NCBI GenBank assembly: GCA_002367305.1
Contig: DFBG01000096.1
Location: forward strand, 260 to 7,715
Source: Actinobacteria bacterium UBA3086
GTDB taxonomy: Bacteria > Actinomycetota > Coriobacteriia > Anaerosomatales > UBA3086
Reading direction: 5' to 3'
DNA length: 7,456 nucleotides
Positions 1 to 6,405 of the stretch are shown in pieces. The translations under genes and the position numbers were made by a program. Each line of letters begins with the position of its first letter. The stretch's first letter is position 1. A model generated the notes under the pieces. The model had not been told where the DNA came from and searched no databases. It saw nothing but the letters and a program-made list of their open reading frames with translations.

Positions 1-771
1 GTCGGTGGCGTAACGGTACATGCCGCCGCCGACCTGGTCGTAGATCCCGCCCCGGATCATCGCGGTGAGTGCGGCACGTGCGGCGCGGGATGCGTTCTCG
101 TCGCCTCCCTCCTCGGCGAACCGAAGTAGGAATGAGAGCACGGGAGCTTGCGGGAACTTGGGTGCGGTGCCAAACCCGCCATGATCGCGATCCTCTCGCT
201 CCAGCAGCAGGTCGACGGCCATCTCGATGGTCGACTCGTCGATCTCGCCTGTCGCCGGTGGTTCGGATCGCCGCTCCAGGAAGTCGAGCGTGGACTCCGC
301 CGTCTGCAGCGCTTTGTCGCGATCCTCACGCCATGTGCGGTCCATGGAGCGCAGCACGTCCATGAAGGAGGGCGAGCCCTGACGCGATTTCTGGGGGAAG
401 TACGTGCCGCCAAAGATGGGCAGGCCCTGCGGGGTGAGAACGACCGTCATGGGCCAACCACCGCCGGCGGTCGCTGCTGCGACGTACTCCATGTAGAGCG
501 CGTCGACGTCAGGGCGTTCCTCGCGGTCGACTTTGACCGAGACGAAGTGGTCGTTGAGGAACGCAGCGGTCGCCGCATCACGGAACGACTCGCGCTGCAT
601 CACATGGCACCAGTGGCATGAGGCGTAGCCGATCGACAGTAGGATGGGTCGATCCTCGACGCGAGCGCGCTCGAATGCTTCCGGACCCCACGGCATCCAG
701 TCGACCGGGTCGTCGATGTGCATGGTCAGGTAGGGGGAGACTTGATTCTTGAGAGCGTTCGCACGAGTCAT
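1..771 (-). CDS. DUF255 / YyaL-type thioredoxin-domain protein, N-terminal part (runs off left edge)
   Basis: Reading the minus strand down from an ATG at 771 gives 257 uninterrupted codons to the window edge, so the C-terminal part is missing. The protein resembles the YyaL/spermatogenesis-associated protein 20 family (DUF255), which joins an N-terminal thioredoxin-like domain to an (alpha/alpha)6-barrel resembling N-acylglucosamine 2-epimerases. Visible hallmarks are SPYL (12-15), PVDWMPWG (22-29), the CHWC redox-type motif (52-55) followed by HVM and ESF, VKVDREERPDVD (79-90), GGWP (104-107, with the usual Trp-Pro), GGTYFP (121-126), HGGFGTAPKFPQ (197-208, start of the barrel) and GGIYDQVGGG (241-250). 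Full-length members are usually about 600-700 residues. The cellular role of the family is poorly defined; a redox or sugar-related activity is only inferred from the folds. The start at 771 is chosen because family members begin a few residues before the SPYL motif. An in-frame ATG at 792 would add seven residues. Neither start has a clear ribosome binding site. Confidence 0.93.
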   Translation of the reverse strand, partial: MTRANALKNQVSPYLTMHIDDPVDWMPWGPEAFERARVEDRPILLSIGYASCHWCHVMQRESFRDAATAAFLNDHFVSVKVDREERPDVDALYMEYVAAATAGGGWPMTVVLTPQGLPIFGGTYFPQKSRQGSPSFMDVLRSMDRTWREDRDKALQTAESTLDFLERRSEPPATGEIDESTIEMAVDLLLEREDRDHGGFGTAPKFPQAPVLSFLLRFAEEGGDENASRAARAALTAMIRGGIYDQVGGGMYRYATD

Positions 772-811
772 CGTCAGTTTCCAGCCATTCATCTCGGTGA
801 TAGGTCACATG

Positions 812-817
812 AGTATA
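812..817 (-). promoter_or_regulatory. Candidate -10 box for the DUF255 gene
   Basis: On the minus strand 817-812 reads TATACT, five of six matches to the TATAAT consensus. Transcription would start near 805, giving a leader of about 34 nt before the ATG at 771. No convincing -35 hexamer lies 16-18 bp upstream, so this rests on the -10 alone. Confidence 0.3.
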
Positions 818-883
818 TGAGGAATCCATTCCCGGAGTAGCGTGGCATATCTCACGTTATGAATACGGTGCCGATAGCGTACG

Positions 884-1384
884 ATGAGCACCATGCTGTT
901 CTTAGTCGATGGATACAATGTCACTCGCTCCGATCCTGCTACGCGTGATCTCTCGCTTGAGGCACAGCGCGAGGCTCTCGTGGCCCGCTTGCGCACGCGT
1001 GGTGAAGCGATGCTCGGGCGCGGTCGGATCGCAGTCGTGTTCGACGGCGTGGGTGGCGTCGGCCCGGCTCACACACCCGGTATACCTGTCGACGTTCGTT
1101 TTTCGCGCGACGTGAGTGCCGACGACGAGATTGTTCGGCTGGCGACTGCGTCCACGGAGCCGATCTGTCTGATAACCTCTGACAACGATTTGCGGCAGCG
1201 CGTGCGCACTCATGCTCGCGTTACCGTGGATGTTCGTTCACGCGATGCGGCCTTCGATGCGGCAGGTCGGGGTTCGTCGCGCAAAGGGCGACGCAGTACG
1301 ACCCGTCGAGACGAGGGAATGCCGACGGGTGCCAACAAGATAACCGAGGAGCTCAAAAAGCTCTGGCTCGACGAAGGGAAGTAG
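884..1384 (+). CDS. YacP-like NYN/PIN-domain putative ribonuclease
   Basis: A 166-residue protein of the NYN domain family, close in layout to YacP/Rae1-type proteins, which are PIN-like metal-dependent RNases. In Bacillus, Rae1 cuts mRNA at the ribosome; transferring that role here is inference. The scattered acidic residues expected of the fold are present: LVDGYN (7-12, Asp9), VVFDG (51-55, Asp54), SADDEI (78-83, Asp80/81) and ITSDNDL (97-103, Asp100/102). The C-terminal tail from about 128 is basic and rich in Arg/Ser, then ends in a Lys/Glu-rich stretch (about 151-166), a possible RNA-binding or partner-binding extension. The start is uncertain: 884 gives MSTMLFLVDG, while an ATG at 893 gives MLFLVDG, and neither has a clear Shine-Dalgarno sequence. 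The stop codon directly abuts the ATG of the DUF554 gene. Family assignment is fairly secure; substrate and biological role are unknown. Confidence 0.88.
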   Translation: MSTMLFLVDGYNVTRSDPATRDLSLEAQREALVARLRTRGEAMLGRGRIAVVFDGVGGVGPAHTPGIPVDVRFSRDVSADDEIVRLATASTEPICLITSDNDLRQRVRTHARVTVDVRSRDAAFDAAGRGSSRKGRRSTTRRDEGMPTGANKITEELKKLWLDEGK

Positions 1385-2140
1385 ATGCCCGGTTCAGGCG
1401 TGCTCATCAATATCGCCGCCGTACTGGTGGGAACCGTGGTCGGACTCTCGTTCGGTCGGCTGATCTCCGAGCGTTTCCGCGCGATCGTGTTCTCAAGTAT
1501 CGGGCTCGCGGTCATCATCATCGGTGCGACCATCTCCCTGGGAGGGCTCGCCGATCTGGGTGAGACTGAGCTGGGCGCGTACGGGAGCCTCGTGCTGGTG
1601 GGAGGACTTGTCGTCGGCTCGATTCTGGGCGAGGCGATGCGGATCGAGCACTGGCTGGAGCGGTTCGGGCACTGGCTGCAGCTGCAGGCGTCCCGGATGC
1701 CACTCCTTGCGCCCGGCAAGTCGCGCGAACCCGGCGAGAAGGGCCACACGCTGGTCGAGGGATTCGTGACCGCGTCGCTGCTCTACTGTACCGGCGCCAT
1801 GACTGTTCTGGGCTCGATCCAGGACGGCCTGGGCGATCCGTCCCTGCTGTCGCTCAAGGCCCTGCTCGACGGGGTCGCATCCATACCGCTCGCAGCGGCA
1901 TTGGGAGCGGGCGTGGGGCTTTCGGTGATACCCATCGCCATTCTGCAGGGCGGTATCGCCCTGTCCGCCTCGTTGATCGAGCCGTTCATGACACCAGCGG
2001 TCATCGCCGCGATCGAAGCGACCGGAGGCGCGCTCATCCTCTGCATCGGGCTCGATCTCACGGACATCAAGCGGCTGCCCGTGGGCAATATGCTCCCCGG
2101 TGTGTTCGTCGCAGCCATCATCGCGGGAGTCTTCGCCTAG
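1385..2140 (+). CDS. DUF554 family integral membrane protein (YdfK/YqgA-like)
   Basis: A 251-residue hydrophobic protein matching the DUF554 family of bacterial membrane proteins, for which no transport substrate or reaction is firmly established. Likely membrane segments lie near 4-24, 33-55, 64-83, 123-144, 160-182, 183-200, 203-223 and 235-251, with a hydrophilic loop near 85-121. The best family signature is the block at 125-167: EGFVTASLLYCTGAMTVLGS followed by IQDGL, a short loop and LLDGVASI. A second conserved-looking part is GLDLTDIKRLPVGNMLPG (222-239). The length is in the range usual for the family. The ATG follows the NYN gene stop codon with no spacing, and a purine-rich AAGGGA (1374-1379) inside that gene's end can serve as ribosome binding site, so translational coupling is likely. 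The gene ends 15 bp before the end of the convergent nth gene, with no visible intrinsic terminator between them. Confidence 0.9.
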   Translation: MPGSGVLINIAAVLVGTVVGLSFGRLISERFRAIVFSSIGLAVIIIGATISLGGLADLGETELGAYGSLVLVGGLVVGSILGEAMRIEHWLERFGHWLQLQASRMPLLAPGKSREPGEKGHTLVEGFVTASLLYCTGAMTVLGSIQDGLGDPSLLSLKALLDGVASIPLAAALGAGVGLSVIPIAILQGGIALSASLIEPFMTPAVIAAIEATGGALILCIGLDLTDIKRLPVGNMLPGVFVAAIIAGVFA

Positions 2141-2155
2141 AGCTTCTCGCATCGC

Positions 2156-2812
2156 TCAGAGCTCCTCGCGCCACCCCTTCACGGTGAACGCGGCCGGACA
2201 GATGTCGGAGAGGGTGCACGCACCGCAGGCGGGCTTCTTCGCGGTGCAGATCGCACGCCCGTGGTCGATGAAGCGGTAGTTCACGTGGAACCACTCGTCA
2301 CGGGGTAGGACCTCCATGAGATCCTTCTCCACCTTGTCAGGATTCTTGTTGTCACTCAGGCCGAAACGATGAGCCAGGCGGAACACGTGCGTGTCAACGG
2401 CGATTCCCTCGACCTTGCCGAAAGCGTTGCTGATCACGATGTTCGCAGTCTTGCGCGCCACGCCCGGCAACCGCATGAGCTCATCCATGGTGTCGGGAAC
2501 CAGGCCCCCGAACTCATCCTCAAGCATCTTGGCCGACGCCATGATCAACTTGGTCTTGTTCCGGTAGAAGCCGGTGGAGTGGATGATCTCCTCGACGTCC
2601 TCGACCTCCGCGTGCGCCAGGTCGGCGGGCGTTGGGTAGCGATCGAATAGGACGGGTGTGACCTTGTTGACCCCGATATCGGTGGTCTGCGCGGACATGA
2701 TCACCGCGACGAGCAGCTCGTACGGTGTCGTGTAGTTGAGCATGACGTGCGCCTCGGGGTAGAGCTCGGCCAGGCGGTCCATGATCGCTCGTGCCTGCTT
2801 CGCGCGGTCCAT
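2156..2812 (-). CDS. nth: Endonuclease III (DNA glycosylase/AP lyase)
   Basis: A 218-residue protein, close to the usual size of about 210 residues. Endonuclease III removes oxidised pyrimidines from DNA and cleaves the resulting abasic site by beta-elimination, in base excision repair. The helix-hairpin-helix is LPGVARKTA (115-123) with catalytic Lys121, and the catalytic Asp140 sits in VDTHVFRL (139-146). The C-terminal [4Fe-4S] cluster ligands are all present with canonical spacing: Cys189, Cys196, Cys199 and Cys205 (C-x6-C-x2-C-x5-C). The N-terminal block around YELLVAVIMSAQTTD (31-45) is typical of the family. The start at 2812 is chosen because GAGGAGA (2823-2817) lies 4 nt upstream and the family N-terminus fits. 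The frame stays open to an ATG at 3028, but that extension would run through the spacer into mfd and looks non-coding. The gene is divergent from mfd, another repair gene, and convergent with the DUF554 gene. Confidence 0.97.
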   Translation of the reverse strand: MDRAKQARAIMDRLAELYPEAHVMLNYTTPYELLVAVIMSAQTTDIGVNKVTPVLFDRYPTPADLAHAEVEDVEEIIHSTGFYRNKTKLIMASAKMLEDEFGGLVPDTMDELMRLPGVARKTANIVISNAFGKVEGIAVDTHVFRLAHRFGLSDNKNPDKVEKDLMEVLPRDEWFHVNYRFIDHGRAICTAKKPACGACTLSDICPAAFTVKGWREEL

Positions 2813-2816
2813 GCGC

Positions 2817-2823
2817 TCTCCTC
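2817..2823 (-). promoter_or_regulatory. Ribosome binding site of nth
   Basis: The minus strand reads GAGGAGA ending 4 nt before the ATG at 2812. This strong Shine-Dalgarno match fixes the nth start and argues against the longer reading frame that continues upstream. Confidence 0.8.
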
Positions 2824-2846
2824 GTGTTGCCGGGGTCTTTGCGCAG

Positions 2847-2852
2847 ATGGTA
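2847..2852 (-). promoter_or_regulatory. Candidate -10 box for nth
   Basis: The minus strand reads TACCAT at 2852-2847, four of six matches to TATAAT. Transcription would start near 2840, leaving a leader of just under 30 nt. The -35 region at 17 bp spacing (TGCTGC) is poor, so this is a weak call. Confidence 0.2.
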
Positions 2853-2884
2853 CCCGAACACGCCCAGGCGCAGCATGCCGCTGC

Positions 2885-2913
2885 TTGACCAGCCCCTCGC
2901 ACGGGGATACCCT
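2885..2913 (+). promoter_or_regulatory. Probable sigma-70-type promoter of mfd
   Basis: TTGACC (2885-2890, five of six to TTGACA) and TACCCT (2908-2913, with the conserved TA and final T) are separated by exactly 17 bp. Transcription would start near 2920, giving a leader of about 60 nt before the mfd ATG. The spacer between the two boxes contains CCCC-N6-GGGG (2893-2906), a small inverted repeat that could be an operator or chance in GC-rich DNA. Confidence 0.5.
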
Positions 2914-2918
2914 CGGTG

Positions 2919-2948
2919 AGCCCCGCGCCCGGTTTCCGGTCGCGGGCT
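2919..2948 (+). repeat. Inverted repeat / hairpin in the mfd leader
   Basis: The arms are 2919-2932 and 2936-2948, joined by a TTT loop. They pair over 12 base pairs, nearly all G-C, with one bulged C and one C-T mismatch. The hairpin begins at about the predicted transcription start of mfd and ends about 20 nt before the ribosome binding site. No T-run follows, so it is not an ordinary intrinsic terminator. An mRNA-stabilising 5' hairpin or a protein binding site is possible. Confidence 0.5.
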
Positions 2949-2969
2949 GTTCGCATGTCTGCACCTGCC

Positions 2970-2975
2970 AAGGAG
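2970..2975 (+). promoter_or_regulatory. Ribosome binding site of mfd
   Basis: AAGGAG lies 4 nt before the ATG at 2980, a strong Shine-Dalgarno sequence that supports this start for mfd. Confidence 0.8.
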
Positions 2976-2979
2976 ACCC

Positions 2980-5900
2980 ATGGAACTCGCCACCGCTCTC
3001 GAGAATGCGCTTCACGGCGCCAAGCCATTCACCGCCATTGCGGAGCTCCTGGCGCGCGGTGAGGATGCCGTGCTCGCCACACCGGGATTGGTGCGACCTT
3101 TGGTCACCGCTGCGGTATTCCATGAGAAGCCACGTCCCACCCTGGTCGTCGTCTCTGGTCAGGAGGCTGCCGAGCGCTATGCCCGTCAGTTGACCGCGTA
3201 TGTGCCGCGTGAGCTGGTGCTTCACTTTCCGACGCGCGGTGATATGCCCTGGTCTGACGCTGCTCCAGACGTCGCGGTGGTCGGCGCCCGTTCTCGTGCG
3301 ATCGACGCCCTCCAGCGTGGCCGTGAGGTCATCGTTGTGGCTGCCGCTCGCACGCTGCTCCGGGCGTTGCCGCCCCAAGGCTCGCACGTGTTCGAGCCGC
3401 TCGCTCTTTCCGCAGGAGCCGAGCTCGATCTCGAGGAGACCGTCGAGCGCTTGAGTCGCATGGGCTACGAGCGCACGGATGCCGCCGATGAGCGCGGCCG
3501 GTTCGCTGTGCGAGGCGGCGTTCTCGACGTGTTCGCTTCGGACGCGACAGGTCCGGTCCGCGCGGAGTTCTTTGGCGACGAGATCGAGACCTTGCGCCGA
3601 TATGTTCCCACGACCGGTCAGTCCATCGGCGAGTCGGAGCCTCTCGACATCTATCCGTGTCGCGAGCTCTCCTTGGGCGTGCGTCCGGCGCAGAACGCAC
3701 GTCGGGCCCTGGCTGCAAAGGCGCAGGCCGACACCGTGATCGCCCATCATCTCGAGATGATCGAGCAGGGAGTCTACTTCAATGGCATCGAGCGGTACCT
3801 GCCGCTCTTTTATCGCAAGCCCGGTTCGCTCATTGACTACCTCGCGCCCAATACGCTCGTGGTCGTCACCGAGCCGCGCTCGCTCTTTGACGACATGGTC
3901 CGTGGCCGAGAGGCCATCGACGCGGCCGCACAGCAGGCTGAGGCTGCCACCGACGGACTGTTTCTTCTGCCCGCGGCGGTCGATCTGGGTGGTCGTCAGC
4001 GGCTGACCCTGCTCTCGATGTTGCGGGCGGGCGGCAGCGTCGATGCGGAGCTCCTGGCGCGGCGTCCCGAGGTCGCCGGTGGAGAGGATCGCTTCCTCGC
4101 CGGTCTGCGCGGACTGCTGTCGATCGACTATGGCGTGGCGCTGGCCGTCCCGGATCGCTCACGCAGAGAGCGCGTCGCCGACACGCTCGTGCAGGCGGGC
4201 ATCTCCGTCGAGGATGCGTTCGATGAGGATCCCGATGCCACCAAGCTTCGTCCGGGAGTCGTGCACTTTGTCCGGTCGGATGTTCCTGCAGGATTCGTGA
4301 TCCCTGACGCGCGGGTCGCCGTGGTGAGCATCGATGACGCGTATCCGCGTTCGTCGGTTCGTCGCGCTCGTGAGATCGAGGCGACGCAGGTGACGTTCTC
4401 CTTCAAGCCCGGTGACTACGTCGTCCACAGCACGCACGGTGTCGGTCTGTTCAGGGATATGGTTCGCAAGGAGCTTCTGGGCGGCGCGCGCGACTACCTC
4501 CAGCTGGAGTACGCCAAGGGCGACAAACTCTACGTTCCGGTCGACCAGATCGATCGCGTCACCAAGTACGTGGGTCCGGACGGTTCCGCACCGCGTGTCA
4601 CACGACTCAACACGGCCGACTGGTCCAAGGCGACTGGCAAGGCACGCAAGGCTGCACGCAAGTTGGCCTTTGATCTCGTCGATCTCTATTCGCGCCGCTC
4701 AACGGCCATCGGGTTCGCCTACGGTGCCGACACGACGTGGCAGATGGAGATGGAGGCGATGTTCCCCTTCGAAGAGACGCCGGATCAGTTGACCGCCATC
4801 GCCGACACCAAGCTCGACATGGAATCAGAGAAGCCCATGGACCGCCTGATCTGTGGCGATGTGGGATACGGTAAGACCGAGGTCGCCATGCGCGCGGTGT
4901 TCAAGGCCGTGCAGGGAGGCAAGCAGGTCATGGTGCTCTGTCCCACGACCATTCTCGCGCAGCAGCATTTCACCAACTTCTCCGAGCGGTTCGCGCCATT
5001 CTCGGCCAAGGTGGAGGTACTCTCCCGATTCCGCAACAAGGAGCAGCAGAAGGCGGCTCTCGAGGGTTTCGCCGACGGGAACGTGGACGTTCTCATCGGC
5101 ACGCACCGACTGCTCTCCAGTGACGTCACGCCCAAGGATCTGGGACTCATCGTGGTCGACGAGGAGCAGCGTTTCGGTGTACAGCACAAAGAGCACCTCA
5201 CCAACCTGCGCGAGCAGGTCGACGTGCTCACCCTCACGGCCACGCCTATTCCCCGCACCCTGCAGATGTCGCTGTCCGGCGTTCGCGACATGAGTGTCAT
5301 CGACACGCCGCCGCCCAACCGTTTCCCGGTCAAGGTGCACGTGGGCGAGTACGACGCCGACGTGGTGAGCGGTGCTATTCGCCGTGAGATCGAGCGCGGG
5401 GGACAGGTCTACTTCGTGTCCAACCGCGTGAAGTCGATCGATGAGGCGGTGGCACGTGTGCGCGAGGCAGCGCCCGAGGCTCGCATCGCCGTGGCGCATG
5501 GACAGATGTCCGAGCGCGAACTCGAGCGGGTCATGGAGGCATTCTCGGCCAACGAGGTGGACGTGCTCGTGGCGACCACCATCGTGGAGAGTGGCATCGA
5601 CAACCCGCACAGCAACACGCTCATCATCGAGGACAGTCAGAGGCTGGGTCTTGCTCAGCTGTACCAACTCAAGGGGCGCGTCGGCCGAAGCCACGTGCGG
5701 GCATTCGCATTCTTCATGTTCCCGCGCGGTCAGTCGCTGACCGAGCAGGCTGTTGAGAGGCTTACGGCTATCGGTGAGAACACCGAGCTCGGCAGTGGCA
5801 TCAAGGTCGCCATGCGCGATCTTGAGATCCGTGGCGCAGGCTCACTGCTGGGCGCCGAGCAGCACGGGCAGATGAGTGCGGTCGGATTCGACCTTTACTC

Positions 5901-6387
5901 GCAGATGTTGCGCGAGGCCGTGGCCGAGGCGCGCGGCGAACCTCCGATCGCGCATGCCGACATCAAGGTGTCCCTACCCGCCAAGACCTTCCTGCCGGAG
6001 GAGTACGTACCGGAGGTCAACCAGCGCGTGCTGTTCTATCGCCGTATCGCAGGTGCACCCACCATCGAGGCTATCGAGCACGTCGATGCCGAGTTGCGTG
6101 AGCGTTTCGGTCCCATGCCTGAGCCGGCGCGCGATCTCATCGCCGTGGCACGGATCCGTGCGATGGCCGCAGATGCAGGACTGACTGACGTGTCGGTCGT
6201 TCGTCGCCGTGTCATGGTCGGTCCCATATCTCCGAACGACGGGCAGCGATCCGGTGCCGCGAAGATCGGTGCCATCTATCTTGAACGTGAGCGCAAGTTC
6301 GCCCTAGCGGCTGACGCGGGAGGCAGCGCTCTGGAGACAGCCAAGTCACTGCTCGATGCTATACTGACCGCAACCGAACGCGTCTGA
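2980..6387 (+). CDS. mfd: Transcription-repair coupling factor Mfd
   Basis: A full-length Mfd of 1135 residues (E. coli Mfd has 1148). Mfd is a DNA translocase that removes RNA polymerase stalled at lesions and recruits UvrA for nucleotide excision repair. Domains in order: the UvrB-like N-terminal module (about 1-350), with RGGVLDVF (178-185) and AEFFGDEIETLRR (195-207) and no Walker A motif, as is usual for this degenerate module; the RNA polymerase interaction domain starting at PGDYVVHSTHGVGLF (477-491); the RecG-like translocase with Walker A GDVGYGKTE (626-634), the DEEQ box (727-730), TLTATPIPRT (751-760) and motif VI GRVGRS (899-904); the translocation motif region (about 938-963, ending LLGAEQHG); and the C-terminal regulatory domain (about 1000-1135). 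All motor motifs look intact. A probable promoter and leader hairpin lie upstream. A foldase gene follows after 18 bp and is probably co-transcribed. Confidence 0.98.
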   Translation: MELATALENALHGAKPFTAIAELLARGEDAVLATPGLVRPLVTAAVFHEKPRPTLVVVSGQEAAERYARQLTAYVPRELVLHFPTRGDMPWSDAAPDVAVVGARSRAIDALQRGREVIVVAAARTLLRALPPQGSHVFEPLALSAGAELDLEETVERLSRMGYERTDAADERGRFAVRGGVLDVFASDATGPVRAEFFGDEIETLRRYVPTTGQSIGESEPLDIYPCRELSLGVRPAQNARRALAAKAQADTVIAHHLEMIEQGVYFNGIERYLPLFYRKPGSLIDYLAPNTLVVVTEPRSLFDDMVRGREAIDAAAQQAEAATDGLFLLPAAVDLGGRQRLTLLSMLRAGGSVDAELLARRPEVAGGEDRFLAGLRGLLSIDYGVALAVPDRSRRERVADTLVQAGISVEDAFDEDPDATKLRPGVVHFVRSDVPAGFVIPDARVAVVSIDDAYPRSSVRRAREIEATQVTFSFKPGDYVVHSTHGVGLFRDMVRKELLGGARDYLQLEYAKGDKLYVPVDQIDRVTKYVGPDGSAPRVTRLNTADWSKATGKARKAARKLAFDLVDLYSRRSTAIGFAYGADTTWQMEMEAMFPFEETPDQLTAIADTKLDMESEKPMDRLICGDVGYGKTEVAMRAVFKAVQGGKQVMVLCPTTILAQQHFTNFSERFAPFSAKVEVLSRFRNKEQQKAALEGFADGNVDVLIGTHRLLSSDVTPKDLGLIVVDEEQRFGVQHKEHLTNLREQVDVLTLTATPIPRTLQMSLSGVRDMSVIDTPPPNRFPVKVHVGEYDADVVSGAIRREIERGGQVYFVSNRVKSIDEAVARVREAAPEARIAVAHGQMSERELERVMEAFSANEVDVLVATTIVESGIDNPHSNTLIIEDSQRLGLAQLYQLKGRVGRSHVRAFAFFMFPRGQSLTEQAVERLTAIGENTELGSGIKVAMRDLEIRGAGSLLGAEQHGQMSAVGFDLYSQMLREAVAEARGEPPIAHADIKVSLPAKTFLPEEYVPEVNQRVLFYRRIAGAPTIEAIEHVDAELRERFGPMPEPARDLIAVARIRAMAADAGLTDVSVVRRRVMVGPISPNDGQRSGAAKIGAIYLERERKFALAADAGGSALETAKSLLDAILTATERV

Positions 6388-6395
6388 TCCCATCC

Positions 6396-6401
6396 GGAGG
6401 A
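6396..6401 (+). promoter_or_regulatory. Ribosome binding site of the foldase lipoprotein gene
   Basis: GGAGGA lies 4 nt before the ATG at 6406, in the 18-bp gap after mfd. It is a near-perfect Shine-Dalgarno sequence and fixes this start. Confidence 0.8.
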
Positions 6402-6405
6402 ACCC

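Noticed and set aside
148..621. 157-codon plus-strand open frame
   Set aside because: It is the shadow of the DUF255 gene, which reads clearly on the other strand with conserved motifs throughout.
1349..1363. Hairpin GAGCT-CAAAA-AGCTC as a terminator after the NYN gene
   Set aside because: It lies inside the coding sequence, has only a 5-bp stem and no T-run on the plus strand, and the next gene starts 22 bp later in the same direction.
2141..2155. Bidirectional terminator between the convergent DUF554 and nth genes
   Set aside because: The 15-bp gap and its flanks show no stem longer than about 4 bp and no T-run, so no intrinsic terminator can be supported.
2813..3028. N-terminal extension of nth up to the ATG at 3028
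   Set aside because: A strong ribosome binding site sits 4 nt before the ATG at 2812, the family N-terminus starts there, and the extension would overlap the mfd start and promoter.
3080..3120. Missing Walker A motif in the N-terminal part of Mfd as a sign of a defect
   Set aside because: The UvrB-like module of Mfd is normally degenerate and does not bind ATP; the working ATPase motifs are in the RecG-like half and are intact.
2701..3750. 349-codon open frame on the minus strand spanning nth, the spacer and the start of mfd
   Set aside because: It overlaps two well-identified genes and a promoter-bearing spacer, and its translation resembles no protein family I know.
4825..5694. 289-codon open frame on the minus strand inside mfd
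   Set aside because: It lies wholly antisense to intact Mfd motor motifs, is rich in His, Leu and Arg as expected of the complement of GC-rich codons, and has no recognisable domain.
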